Shown here one piece after another: positions 1 to 8,597 of a stretch of DNA of 64,000 nucleotides. The stretch covers positions 2,920,001 through 2,984,000 of the forward strand of contig NZ_CP122960.1 in NCBI RefSeq assembly GCF_029854195.1. The letters run 5' to 3'. This stretch comes from Amylibacter sp. IMCC11727 (GTDB taxonomy: Bacteria; Pseudomonadota; Alphaproteobacteria; Rhodobacterales; Rhodobacteraceae). The notes under the pieces were generated by a model that ran no database searches, was not told the origin of the DNA, and saw only the letters and a list, made by a program, of their open reading frames with translations. A program made the position numbers and the translations under genes. Position 1 is the first letter of the stretch. Each line of letters starts with the position of its first letter.

Positions 1-36
1 TGCCACCAAGATTTCCGCGTAAAGAAGAAATAGTTC

Positions 37-1077
37 ATGAGCAGTTTTACAAAAATCGGCCTCTTTCTTGCGGCTGCCATCGCCATTGTCTATGGCATTG
101 TACTCAGCGCCACGTTCGGCGTCACACCCAGCATCGCACCTCGTAAAACTCCCGCGCCAGATGGGTTTGACGCGGCCCAGTATCAAACACTGATTGATCT
201 ACAAAGCACGGATCAAATGCACGTTGAAAACCTGAACGGCCTTGGCGATCCCTTCCATCCTGGTTTTATGACGGACCCAGCCATAGTTTATGTCACCGTC
301 AGCACGGGTCCCTATGATGCCTTCTACGTGTTCTTCAATAAACAAGGCCGCGAAATCGGTCGCCGCGAAAAAACCCGCACAATGTCTCCGCTAGGAAGCC
401 TGTTCATGGATATCGACGGATATTTTGCCGTCACGCAACAAGGGGTGGGCGACCAACAATCCTATATAGATGTCGAAAACGGCGCGTTGATCCCGTTTGA
501 AACTCTTGAAAAACTGCACGCGAAATCAACGACATTTCGCGCTATTTCTTATCACGATGCACCGCGCGAGTCCGAAACCTACAAACAGAAAATCAACACC
601 TACATTCTAAAGGTTGATGGTGTCTGGCTGCGCGCCAAAATGGGCCAAAGCGATCCACCGCAATTCCTCGATTGGAAAACACCAAGCTTTCCCCAATTTC
701 ACACGCAATACCGTTTTCCAACCAAGGACGATCCAAACCAGGACCGAACAACCTTTAACGCTGGCAGCTTTTTTGGGGGCAAATACACGATCCACCAAAC
801 GTGGTTTGACGAACAAGAATATTTCCGCCGCCGTGCCCCGTCTATCGGCAGCACCACAGGAATGGGCACGCCAGAACACTGGCGCGGCACAGGATATTAC
901 GAAATTGCAGCGGATGATAAATCCATAAAATTTGCCATCCCAAATGATCGCAAAATCCTGTCAGGCAGCGGACGCTTCACGATGAAAGTCATGGGCCATG
1001 AATCGCTCGATCTGATGGTGATCGAACGCTACGCTGGCAACGACGCGCAGTATTACATTGTCTCCACCAAAGATTAA
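37..1077 (+). CDS. Hypothetical membrane-anchored protein
   Basis: 346 residues that I do not recognise. An uncleaved-looking hydrophobic stretch at about residues 7-27 follows a short N-terminus containing a Lys, so the protein is probably anchored in the inner membrane with a soluble domain of about 310 residues in the periplasm. The soluble part is rich in Asp, Gln and aromatic residues, has no cysteine pair or catalytic motif that I can name, and ends in YYIVSTKD. A purine-rich AAGAAGAAA lies about 8 bases before the ATG. Its stop codon overlaps that of the convergent ADP-ribosylglycohydrolase gene within a shared TTAA, so the two 3' ends abut with no room for a separate terminator. Confidence 0.75.
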   Translation: MSSFTKIGLFLAAAIAIVYGIVLSATFGVTPSIAPRKTPAPDGFDAAQYQTLIDLQSTDQMHVENLNGLGDPFHPGFMTDPAIVYVTVSTGPYDAFYVFFNKQGREIGRREKTRTMSPLGSLFMDIDGYFAVTQQGVGDQQSYIDVENGALIPFETLEKLHAKSTTFRAISYHDAPRESETYKQKINTYILKVDGVWLRAKMGQSDPPQFLDWKTPSFPQFHTQYRFPTKDDPNQDRTTFNAGSFFGGKYTIHQTWFDEQEYFRRRAPSIGSTTGMGTPEHWRGTGYYEIAADDKSIKFAIPNDRKILSGSGRFTMKVMGHESLDLMVIERYAGNDAQYYIVSTKD

Positions 1078-2003
1078 TGCGCGATGGTGCGGCACTGATC
1101 CCAAACGCTCTCAGCGCGGTCCAGCTTCAGTATCCAATCGAGCGGAATATCCCGCACGCCGCAGGCCGCCGCCATGATACTACCGATGATAATCGCCCGC
1201 CCACAGCTGTCGCCACCTGCGCGGATGTTCTGTTCGACAGCATCCGCGTAATCCTCGGCGCGTGACAGGATGTGAAACGCCAAAGGTACGGCCATGGGCA
1301 AATGACACGCCCGCCCGGTCACCTCGCCATAGGCAACACTGTCCACTTCATCTGTGCCTAATGCTGCACGCAACGCTTCGCCAATCTCCCCCTCGGCCTC
1401 TTGCGCTGTGACCTTCAGAACAGTCTTTAAATCCCCGCCTTCAATCACACCGTTCAGCACCGCCGCACAGACCGCAGCATATCCTTCTGCCACGTCATTG
1501 ATGTTGGTCACTTCCCGCGCGGCCTTGGCCATGGAAACCTGTGCATCACCGCCATAGCGGGCCACAATGGCAGGCAGGGTCGATGTGGCTGGCAATTGAT
1601 CGTCGTCAATCCCCGTCACCTCTTTCTCGGCCGCCGTATTCTCCAGCACACCGCGCGTTGGGCGGTCAATGTATCCCTGATATCGCCCCCCAGCGCCAAA
1701 ATGCGCCACGAACGCCGCACGATACGCCGCCCCGTCAAATCCATCGTGGTCTAGGATAGATTGCATCACCAAACGCAGCACCTCTCCGTATTGGCTCTGC
1801 ATCCCATCACACCGCAACGCATGGGCGAAATACGCTGGCACGCCCTCATGATGTGCGGGGTCAACAGGCACAAACGCCCCACCACCATGGGCATCCGCCA
1901 CCGCCTTAATCCGCGCAGGATCATACACCCAATGCAGGCCCAGCGCCGCTGCATCCGCCACCAAGGCCCCAAAAACCGCCGCTGCTTTGCGTTCTGCTGA
2001 CAT
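1074..2003 (-). CDS. ADP-ribosylglycohydrolase (ARH/DraG) family protein, atypical metal site
   Basis: 309 residues. The opening GALVADAAALGLHWVYDP (about residues 12-29) and the late AGGDSCGRA are the ADP-ribosylglycohydrolase fold signatures, and the length fits the family. Canonical members remove ADP-ribose from protein side chains using two metal ions held by a TDDT-like motif near residue 60 and by GGDxD near the C-terminus. Here no TDD motif is visible (the region reads CDGMQSQYGEV), and the second Asp of GGDxD is Cys. It may therefore belong to the J1-crystallin-like branch or act on something else; its substrate cannot be predicted. It converges on the upstream hypothetical gene with overlapping stops. 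Confidence 0.8.
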   Translation of the reverse strand: MSAERKAAAVFGALVADAAALGLHWVYDPARIKAVADAHGGGAFVPVDPAHHEGVPAYFAHALRCDGMQSQYGEVLRLVMQSILDHDGFDGAAYRAAFVAHFGAGGRYQGYIDRPTRGVLENTAAEKEVTGIDDDQLPATSTLPAIVARYGGDAQVSMAKAAREVTNINDVAEGYAAVCAAVLNGVIEGGDLKTVLKVTAQEAEGEIGEALRAALGTDEVDSVAYGEVTGRACHLPMAVPLAFHILSRAEDYADAVEQNIRAGGDSCGRAIIIGSIMAAACGVRDIPLDWILKLDRAESVWDQCRTIAH

Positions 2004-2117
2004 GATCTGCCTCTTTCCAATCTATGATGTTTCCAAAAACAATAGCGCCCTGCCCCTAAATGCCAAGCTCCCAGAATTTGCCATGGACATCCCCACCCGA
2101 TCCATGGCGCAATACAC

Positions 2118-2759
2118 TTGATGGAAAACCCACACACCCTTCGCCCCCTGCCAACTGGCCCGTTCCGCTTTTTCGCCCTTGATGTGGAAACCGCGAACCG
2201 CTCCTCGTCGAGCATCTGCCAAATTGGCGTGGCCTGTGTACGATCCGACGGCTCTATGGCCACTTGGATGAGCTATATTGACCCTGTCACAGACGATTGG
2301 TCCGCCACTTGGGTGCATCACATCACCCAAGACACCGTCAATGGCGCCCCAGATTTCCCCACTGTCCTTGCGCATCTGCGCCCCCATCTGGACGGTGAAA
2401 TCGTCTTTCAACACAGCCACTTTGATCAAAACGCCATCCGCCGCGCCTGCCTGAAACACGATCTCGACATCCCCAACTGGCGCTGGCGCGACAGCGTTAA
2501 GGTCGCGCGCAAAGCATGGCCCCAACTGCGCGGCAACGGTGGCTTTGGGCTCGCCTCGCTCAAAGACTATCTCAGCCTCGAATTTCGCCATCACGACGGC
2601 GAAGAAGACGCCCGCGCCAGTGCCGAAGTGGTCCTGCTCGCCGAAGAAAAAACTGGCCGCGATTTTGCGCTGAAACGTGTCTTAAAACCCAAGGTCGATC
2701 CGAACCAACTCGACCTATTTCCCCCTCAACTAAAGGAACCTCAAAATGGCCCTTTCTGA
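2118..2759 (+). CDS. DEDDh-family 3'-5' exonuclease (DnaQ-like)
   Basis: 213 residues. Exo I is FFALDVETAN (Asp and Glu at about 21 and 23), Exo II lies around HSHFDQNAI (about 100-108), and Exo III is HHDGEEDA, giving the His and Asp spaced as in the DEDDh class. This is the two-metal exonuclease fold of the Pol III epsilon subunit and of RNase T. The protein carries no polymerase, helicase or UvrC domain and no clear clamp-binding tail (the C-terminus contains NQLDLFPPQ, which loosely resembles a beta-clamp motif of the QLxLF type). It is probably a repair or RNA-trimming exonuclease rather than the replicative epsilon subunit. The gene overlaps the following SDR by 14 bases, so the two are translated from one transcript. 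Confidence 0.85.
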   Translation: MMENPHTLRPLPTGPFRFFALDVETANRSSSSICQIGVACVRSDGSMATWMSYIDPVTDDWSATWVHHITQDTVNGAPDFPTVLAHLRPHLDGEIVFQHSHFDQNAIRRACLKHDLDIPNWRWRDSVKVARKAWPQLRGNGGFGLASLKDYLSLEFRHHDGEEDARASAEVVLLAEEKTGRDFALKRVLKPKVDPNQLDLFPPQLKEPQNGPF

Positions 2760-3720
2760 TCAACTCCCCCTACACTCTGGCTTTCACGCAAAATCCACCG
2801 CACTAGAGGTTGTTGACGGCATCGACCTCACTGGAAAAACCGCAATCGTCACGGGCGGCTATTCGGGGCTCGGCCTTGAAACCACCCGCGCATTGGCCGC
2901 CAAAGGTGCGGCTGTCATCGTTCCTGTTCGCAATCCCGCCAAGGCATCCGAAACGCTCGCCGATGTAACGGGCAATGTCACAACCGCCCCGCTTGATTTA
3001 GGTGATCTTGCATCCGTGCGCGCATTCGCCGACGCCATCCGCGCCGATCACACCCAGATCGACATTCTCATCAACAACGCAGGCATCATGGCCTGCCTTG
3101 AAACCCGCGTTGGCCCCAATTGGGAAAGCCAGTTTGGCGTCAACCACATGGGTCACTTTGCACTTACCACCGCGCTAATGCCTGTTTTGCAAAACACCGA
3201 TGCTCGCGTGGTTGCGCTCTCGTCCACGGGTCACAAACTCAGCGACATACGTTGGGACGATATCCACTACCACAGCACCGACTACGACAAATGGCAGGCC
3301 TACGGCCAAGCCAAAACCGCCAACGCCCTGTTTGCCAACGCCCTCTCCCGCCGATTAAAACCCACAGGCGGTCACGCGTTTTCGGTCCATCCTGGCGGCA
3401 TCTTTACACCCCTGCAACGCCACCTCCCCAAAGAAGAGATGATCGCCCTTGGCTGGCTCGGCGAAGACGGCGAACCCTCTGAACTTGCCAAACAGGGGTT
3501 CAAAACCCCCGAACAAGGCGCATCCACCAGCACATGGGCAGCCACCTCTGCTAAACTCAACGGCATCGCGGGCGTCTATTGCGAAGACTGCGACATCGCC
3601 GCCGTCACAGATCCCGACAGCCCCACCGCCCGTTTCATGGGCGTAAACCCACACGCCTGCGATGACGACAGCGCCGAACGGCTCTGGCAGATCAGCGAAA
3701 CACTCTTGGAATCGGCCTAA
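2746..3720 (+). CDS. Short-chain dehydrogenase/reductase (retinol dehydrogenase-like)
   Basis: 324 residues. The N-terminal Rossmann motif is TGGYSGLG (about residues 36-43), followed by NNAGIM (about 110-115). Catalytic Ser lies in ALSSTGH, and Tyr/Lys in YGQAKTANA (YxxxK). The domain starts some 25 residues in, and the chain is longer than a classical 250-residue SDR, as in the WW-oxidoreductase/retinol dehydrogenase-like branch. The substrate is unknown. A clear AAAGGA ribosome-binding site sits before the ATG, inside the end of the exonuclease gene, with which it overlaps by 14 bases. Confidence 0.85.
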   Translation: MALSDQLPLHSGFHAKSTALEVVDGIDLTGKTAIVTGGYSGLGLETTRALAAKGAAVIVPVRNPAKASETLADVTGNVTTAPLDLGDLASVRAFADAIRADHTQIDILINNAGIMACLETRVGPNWESQFGVNHMGHFALTTALMPVLQNTDARVVALSSTGHKLSDIRWDDIHYHSTDYDKWQAYGQAKTANALFANALSRRLKPTGGHAFSVHPGGIFTPLQRHLPKEEMIALGWLGEDGEPSELAKQGFKTPEQGASTSTWAATSAKLNGIAGVYCEDCDIAAVTDPDSPTARFMGVNPHACDDDSAERLWQISETLLESA

Positions 3721-4030
3721 ATCCGAATCGTTTTCACGGTCGTCCCCGCGAAAACCGCGGTTTCGCACCGCACATCAAAATTTAATTGTCTGACATTTAC
3801 GCCCATTTGTCAGACATTTAACCCCAATCAACCGACACCCTCCCGAAAAAACTTCCCAAAACGCAAACCAATCGCTTAGGCTCAACCTACGGACGCCACG
3901 TCTAGCTCATTTTTTCAGGCCTCCGACGATCCATTTGATCACACCGAACACGAAGCCCGAGCCAGCTTCACCCGATTTGCATACGGCTCATTTAATACCG
4001 CGCAAACCGCGCCTTTTCTGGGAGACTATT
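3721..4030. other. 310-base intergenic region upstream of methanethiol oxidase
   Basis: No coding sequence is supported here. A GC-rich imperfect hairpin (GCGAAAACCG ... CGGTTTCGC, about 3747-3765) just after the SDR stop may end its transcript, though no T-run follows. Two near-identical palindromes lie at 3787-3816 (separate entry). The remainder up to the GGGAG ribosome-binding site is the likely promoter and leader of the methanethiol oxidase gene. I cannot place -35/-10 boxes with confidence. Confidence 0.6.
3787..3816. promoter_or_regulatory. Tandem palindromic operator candidate, TGTCNGACA x2
   Basis: TGTCTGACA at 3787-3795 and TGTCAGACA at 3808-3816 are each palindromic around a central base, each followed by TTTA, and start exactly 21 bases apart (two helical turns). 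The GTNNNAC core matches the type of operator bound by FadR-subfamily GntR regulators. They lie about 215 bases upstream of the methanethiol oxidase start. The two-site arrangement is visible in the sequence; the identity of the regulator is inference, and no regulator gene is adjacent. Confidence 0.5.
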
Positions 4031-5428
4031 ATGAACCTAAGACCTGATCCAACGTTCCACGCCTCGGCCAAATTGGCGATGCAAGCCCCTGTTGAAAACT
4101 ACGCCTTCACCGTCATGCTCAGCCCAGATGGCAGCCAATCTGATGGCATTGCTGTGGTGGATGTGAACCCAAAATCGAAATCCTACGGTGAAATCGTCCA
4201 TAAGGTCATCGTTGATTACAAAGGCGATGAATTTCACCACTTCGGCTGGAACGCCTGCTCCTCCTCGCTCTCACCGCTTACTGGCCACGCCTTCTTAGAG
4301 CGCCGCTACCTCATCGTGCCAGGCATCCGGTCTTCGCGGATTTACATCATCGACGTCAAAGACCCCCTGAAAGCCAAAGTTCACAAAGTGATCGAACCTG
4401 AAGAGGTCTTTGCCAAAACAGGATATTCCCGCCCGCACACCATCCACTGCGGTCCAGAAGGTATTTATGTCTCCACCCTTGGCGGCGGCGGCAAAGATGG
4501 CACCGATGGACCTCCGGGCATTTTCATCATGGATTGCGAAACCTTTGAAATCATCGGCCAATACGAAATGGATCGCGGCCCGCAGGACAAACACTATGAT
4601 TTCTGGTGGAACCTGCCACAGGATTACATGGTCAGCAGCGAATGGGGCCTGCCGCCACAATTCGAAAACGGCGTGGTGGCCGAAGACCTCCTGTCCAACA
4701 AATACGGCCACTCGATCCACTTCTGGGACCTGCGCAAACGCAAAAACATCCAAACCATCGATCTGGGCGAGAACCACCAGATGGCACTGGAAATCCGCCC
4801 CGCCCATGACCCAACCAAATCCTACGGGTTCTGCGGTGTGGTGGTGGACACCACCAATCTGCAAGGCGCGATCTTTACATGGTGGCGCGACGATGATGGC
4901 AAATGGCAGGCCAAGAAAACCATCACCATCGACCCGCGCCCTGAAAAGCCAGAAAACCTGCCACCTCTTTTGCAAGGGTTTGAGGCCGTCCCACCACTTG
5001 TCACCGACATCGACCTCAGCCTCGATGATAAATACCTCTACGTGGCCTGCTGGGGCCTTGGCGAAATGCACCAATACGATGTGTCTGATCCCATGAACCC
5101 TGTGTTGGCAGGCAAGCTCGAAGTGGGCGGCATTGCACGGGGCACCAACCACCCCAACGGCAAACCCTTCGTCTATGGCCCGCAAATGGTCGAAGTCAGC
5201 CGCGATGGCAAACGCGTCTATTGGACAAACTCGCTCTATTCCACATGGGATGACCAGTTCTATCCAGATGACGAAGGCGGCCAAATGGTCATGGCCAACA
5301 ACGACGAAAACGGCTTCCATCTGGATAAGGACTTCTACGTCGATTTCCCCAAAGGCTACCGCAGCCACCAGATCAGACTGGAAGGCGGCGACTGTTCCAC
5401 AGACAGCTTCTGCTACCCGAACGTCTAA
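4031..5428 (+). CDS. mtoX: Methanethiol oxidase (selenium-binding protein SBP56 family)
   Basis: 465 residues from the ATG at 4031, chosen because GGGAG precedes it and the family N-terminus begins here; an upstream ATG at 3935 would add 32 unrelated residues. The whole chain is SBP56-like: FHHFGWNACSSS (about residues 73-84), RPHTIHCGPEGIYVSTLGG (about 135-153), HSIHFWDL, and the C-terminal YRSHQIRLEGGDCSTDSFCYP region. The family is a beta-propeller; bacterial members oxidise methanethiol to formaldehyde, hydrogen sulfide and hydrogen peroxide with copper, and conserved His residues are present. No N-terminal export signal is evident from this start. It fits DMSP demethylation in roseobacters. 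A membrane-protein gene follows after 3 bases. Confidence 0.85.
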   Translation: MNLRPDPTFHASAKLAMQAPVENYAFTVMLSPDGSQSDGIAVVDVNPKSKSYGEIVHKVIVDYKGDEFHHFGWNACSSSLSPLTGHAFLERRYLIVPGIRSSRIYIIDVKDPLKAKVHKVIEPEEVFAKTGYSRPHTIHCGPEGIYVSTLGGGGKDGTDGPPGIFIMDCETFEIIGQYEMDRGPQDKHYDFWWNLPQDYMVSSEWGLPPQFENGVVAEDLLSNKYGHSIHFWDLRKRKNIQTIDLGENHQMALEIRPAHDPTKSYGFCGVVVDTTNLQGAIFTWWRDDDGKWQAKKTITIDPRPEKPENLPPLLQGFEAVPPLVTDIDLSLDDKYLYVACWGLGEMHQYDVSDPMNPVLAGKLEVGGIARGTNHPNGKPFVYGPQMVEVSRDGKRVYWTNSLYSTWDDQFYPDDEGGQMVMANNDENGFHLDKDFYVDFPKGYRSHQIRLEGGDCSTDSFCYPNV

Positions 5429-5431
5429 AAA

Positions 5432-6100
5432 TTGCCTGACCTAATATCTGCGGCGGCCCTTTCGTGGGCCGTCATTTTCTCTGGCTTTTATCACGGAATC
5501 AACCCTGGCATGGGCTGGCCCCTCGCGGTCAGCGCCGCCTTGATGGAACGCAAAACCAGCGCCCTGCCCAAAGCACTTGGCATGCTCGCGCTTGGCCATT
5601 TCCTCGCCATGATCGGCATCCTTTTGCCGTTCTCTATGATGATGTTTCTGGTCCAATACGAAATCGAAATCCGCATTGGCGCTGGCATCCTCGTTATCCT
5701 GATGGGGCTCTACCTGCTGATCAACCGCCGCCACCCGAAATTCCTCGCCCGCGTTCATCCCGCACGTCTCGCACTCTGGTCGTTCTTGGCGGCTATGGCC
5801 CACGGCGCGGGCCTGATGCTCGTGCCCATTTACCTTGGCATCTGCGCCATTGCACCAGACGACACAGGCCACCGCGCCGCCGAGGCTTTGATGAACAACA
5901 ATATCTCGGTCGCATTTCTGGTTGCCGCCACCCACACGCTCGCCATGACCGTTGCAGGGGGCGTCATCGCCACTATCATCTACTACTGGCTTGGCCTGAA
6001 ATTCCTGTCCAAAACATGGTTCAACCTCGATATCGTCTGGGCGCTGTCCCTCGTTTTGGTTGGCGCATTTGGAATCTACACGGCCTTAAACGGGCACTGA
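5432..6100 (+). CDS. Polytopic membrane protein linked to methanethiol oxidase
   Basis: 222 residues with about six hydrophobic segments. It begins at a TTG only 3 bases after the mtoX stop, so the two genes are very likely co-transcribed and translationally coupled; no ATG occurs before the first membrane segment. The N-terminal motif FYHGINPGMGWPLAV, with its His in the first segment and an AMAHGAGLMLVPIYL motif mid-protein, suggests a small transporter or metal-handling membrane protein, but I cannot assign a family with confidence. A role with MtoX, such as copper supply or handling of its sulfide or aldehyde products, is inference from position only. Confidence 0.75.
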   Translation: MPDLISAAALSWAVIFSGFYHGINPGMGWPLAVSAALMERKTSALPKALGMLALGHFLAMIGILLPFSMMMFLVQYEIEIRIGAGILVILMGLYLLINRRHPKFLARVHPARLALWSFLAAMAHGAGLMLVPIYLGICAIAPDDTGHRAAEALMNNNISVAFLVAATHTLAMTVAGGVIATIIYYWLGLKFLSKTWFNLDIVWALSLVLVGAFGIYTALNGH

Positions 6101-6113
6101 CCCGCACCTTCTT

Positions 6114-6155
6114 TTGGCCAAAAATATCTCGGGGTTTAAGGGGCAGCGCCCCTTA
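6114..6155. terminator. Bidirectional terminator region between membrane protein gene and nrdJ
   Basis: The palindrome TTTTGGCCAAAA (6114-6125) is followed by an 8-bp perfect stem TAAGGGGC / GCCCCTTA with loop AGC (6137-6155), which includes the nrdJ stop codon. Reading on the minus strand, the stem is followed by a weak ATATTTTT tract. Two convergent genes end here, so the element can serve both. GGGGC-GC-CCC hairpins next to TTTTGGCCAAAA are, to my knowledge, common between Rhodobacteraceae genes. Confidence 0.6.
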
Positions 6156-8417
6156 GCCACACTTCGAATGGCCACAATCCAAACAGGTCATGCAGCCCTC
6201 AACCATCTGCAACCCCATACCACCACAAGACGGACAGGATTTCCCCCGCGCCTGTGTGCCAAGATGGATCACCTCAGACGCAGGATCAGCCTTCAAATGC
6301 TGCCCCTCACCGCCAATAAAGCCAATGCGCACCATGTGTTCTTCGATCACACTACCAATGGCCGCCAACATGGACGGGATGTATTTTCCCCGCACCCATG
6401 CTCCGCCACGCGGATCAAAAACCGCCTTAAGTTCTTCCACCACAAAGGACACATCGCCCCCGCGTCGGAACACCGCTGAAATCATCCGCGTCAACGCCAG
6501 CGTCCAGGCATAATGCTCCATGTTTTTGGAATTGATAAACACCTCAAACGGGCGGCGTTGCCCATTCTGAATGATGTCGTTGATGGTGATATAAATCGCA
6601 TGCTCGGATTCAGGCCACTTCATCTTATAGGTATGCCCATCCAGCGCTTCTGGCCGATCCAGCGGCTCTGCGATGTAAACCACATCCGCCCCCGTATCCA
6701 CTTCTGGCGCGGTCTCAGCCGTTTCAGACACCGACAAAACCGATCCCGTCACATCGTTCGGACGATAGGTCGTACACCCCTTACACCCTTGATCCCAAGC
6801 GGCCATATAGACCTCTTTGAAATCCTCGAAAGAGATATCCTCAGGGCAATTAATCGTCTTGGAAATCGAGCTATCAATCCACTTCTGCGCCGCCGCTTGC
6901 ATCCGCACATGATCAAGCGGCGCGAGCGTTTGCGCGTTCACAAAATACTCGGGCAAAGGCGCATCGCCTTTCTTTTGCCGCCACAGATCAACCGCGTAAT
7001 CCACCACTTCTTCTTCAGACCGCGATCCATCGTTCTGCAACACCTTGCGCGTATAGGAATAGGCAAATACTGGCTCAATCCCACTGCTCACATTCCCAGC
7101 ATAAAGCGAAATCGTTCCTGTCGGTGCAACAGACGTCAGCAAGGCATTGCGAATGCCATGTGCGGCCACCAATGCGCGGGTTTCTTCATCCATCGACGTC
7201 ATACTGTCGTTGTCCAAAAACGCCTTGGCCTCGTACAAAGGAAAAGCGCCCTTCTCCTCAGCCAGCCGTGCCGATGCCCGATAGGCCGAACGGGCAATCT
7301 GCCCCATCCAACGCTCGGTGATCGCAGCCGCTTCAACGGAACCGTATCGCTCACCCACCATCAACAACGCATCGGCCAACCCTGTGACACCCAGCCCAAT
7401 ACGCCGCTTGGCTTTGGCCTCTGCCGCCTGTTCAGGCAGAGGAAAACGGCTCGCATCCACCACATTATCCATCATGCGCACGGCAGTCGCCACCAGCTCA
7501 TCCAGTTTCGCCTCATCCAGATGCGCTCTCTGTTCAAACGCATCAGACACCAACGTGGCAAGGTTGATCGACCCCAGCAAACACGCCCCATAGGGCGGTA
7601 ACGGCTGTTCCCCGCACGGGTTCGTCGCAGCAATGGTTTCGCAGTAATTCAGGTTGTTCTTCTCATTGATCCGATCAATGAAAATCACACCAGGCTCGGC
7701 AAAATCATAAGTGGACCGCATAATCTTGTTCCAAAGATCAAGCGCTTGCACGGTCTTATATACCTTGCCATCCCACTCCAAATCCCAAGACGCATCGGCC
7801 TTCACCGCATCCATAAACGGATCAGTAACCAACACAGACAAATTGAACATCCGCAACCGCGCGCTGTCTTGCTTGGCGGTGATGAAGTCCTCAATGTCAG
7901 GATGATCACAGCGCATGGTCGCCATCATGGCACCTCGCCGCGAGCCCGCAGACATGATCGTGCGGCACATGGAATCCCACACATCCATAAACGACAATGG
8001 GCCAGAGGCATCCGCCGCCACACCCTGCACAGCAGCCCCCTTGGGGCGGATGGTGGAAAAATCATACCCAATGCCACCGCCCTGCTGCATGGTCAGCGCG
8101 GCCTCTTTCAACATGTCGAAAATACCGCCCATGCTGTCTGGGATCGTGCCCATGACAAAACAGTTAAACAACGTCACCGACCGCTCTGTGCCAGCGCCCG
8201 CTAAAATCCGCCCTGCAGGCAAGAACTTAAAACCCTCCAGCGCGTCATAAAACTTTGGCTCCCACGCTTCTGGCGCCTTTTCAACAGACGCCAGCGCACG
8301 GGCCACGCGCCGCCAAGAATCCTCAACCGTTTCATCAATGGGCTGCCCTGCGGCATCCTTGAAACGATACTTCATATCCCAAATTTGCTCGGCAATAGGG
8401 GCGGAAAATGCAGACAT
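6153..8417 (-). CDS. nrdJ: Adenosylcobalamin-dependent (class II) ribonucleotide reductase
   Basis: 754 residues. It reduces ribonucleotides to deoxyribonucleotides with a cobalamin-generated thiyl radical in the cytoplasm. The N-terminal domain (EDSWRRVARALASVE) leads into the ten-stranded barrel with NCFVMGTIPDSMGGIF, GGIGYDFS, the active-site stretch NPCGEQPLPPYGACLLGSIN (about 270-290) and APTGTISLYAGNVSSGIEP. The C-terminal tail has CPSCGGMG and CxxCLDCGHSKCG, the redox-active and zinc-ribbon-like cysteines typical of this class. No N-terminal ATP-cone is obvious. It stands alone, transcribed leftward from a promoter region shared with the divergent DUF1489 gene, and ends in a hairpin. 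Confidence 0.95.
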   Translation of the reverse strand: MSAFSAPIAEQIWDMKYRFKDAAGQPIDETVEDSWRRVARALASVEKAPEAWEPKFYDALEGFKFLPAGRILAGAGTERSVTLFNCFVMGTIPDSMGGIFDMLKEAALTMQQGGGIGYDFSTIRPKGAAVQGVAADASGPLSFMDVWDSMCRTIMSAGSRRGAMMATMRCDHPDIEDFITAKQDSARLRMFNLSVLVTDPFMDAVKADASWDLEWDGKVYKTVQALDLWNKIMRSTYDFAEPGVIFIDRINEKNNLNYCETIAATNPCGEQPLPPYGACLLGSINLATLVSDAFEQRAHLDEAKLDELVATAVRMMDNVVDASRFPLPEQAAEAKAKRRIGLGVTGLADALLMVGERYGSVEAAAITERWMGQIARSAYRASARLAEEKGAFPLYEAKAFLDNDSMTSMDEETRALVAAHGIRNALLTSVAPTGTISLYAGNVSSGIEPVFAYSYTRKVLQNDGSRSEEEVVDYAVDLWRQKKGDAPLPEYFVNAQTLAPLDHVRMQAAAQKWIDSSISKTINCPEDISFEDFKEVYMAAWDQGCKGCTTYRPNDVTGSVLSVSETAETAPEVDTGADVVYIAEPLDRPEALDGHTYKMKWPESEHAIYITINDIIQNGQRRPFEVFINSKNMEHYAWTLALTRMISAVFRRGGDVSFVVEELKAVFDPRGGAWVRGKYIPSMLAAIGSVIEEHMVRIGFIGGEGQHLKADPASEVIHLGTQARGKSCPSCGGMGLQMVEGCMTCLDCGHSKCG

Positions 8418-8577
8418 GTGATGGCTACCTTTGGATTGAGTTTTAGCGCGGCAAGGCCGCGAAGCTAGTGCGTGATTGCGGACTCGTCAACGATTCGCGG
8501 ATGGGATCACGGTTTGCCCCATGCGCGGTCTTGCGCCTTTTCTTATCAGACAGAATCGGCGTAGTATGAGATCAAAC

Positions 8578-8593
8578 ATACCACATATTGTGA
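8578..8593. promoter_or_regulatory. Possible NrdR box in the nrdJ / DUF1489 divergent region
   Basis: On the minus strand this reads TCACAATATGTGGTAT, which matches 12 of 16 positions of the NrdR-box consensus ACACAATATATTGTGT as I remember it. NrdR represses ribonucleotide reductase genes from paired boxes about three turns apart; I see no convincing second box. It sits about 160 bases from the nrdJ start, but only 5 bases from the DUF1489 ATG at 8598. Confidence 0.3.
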
Positions 8594-8597
8594 TCGA

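Noticed and set aside
4295..5368. 357-codon open frame opposite methanethiol oxidase
   Set aside because: Shadow frame across a highly conserved gene; His/Val/Asp-rich without motifs.
6513..7601. 362-codon open frame opposite nrdJ
   Set aside because: Antisense shadow of the ribonucleotide reductase catalytic region; composition is Arg/His/Ile-rich with no recognisable fold.
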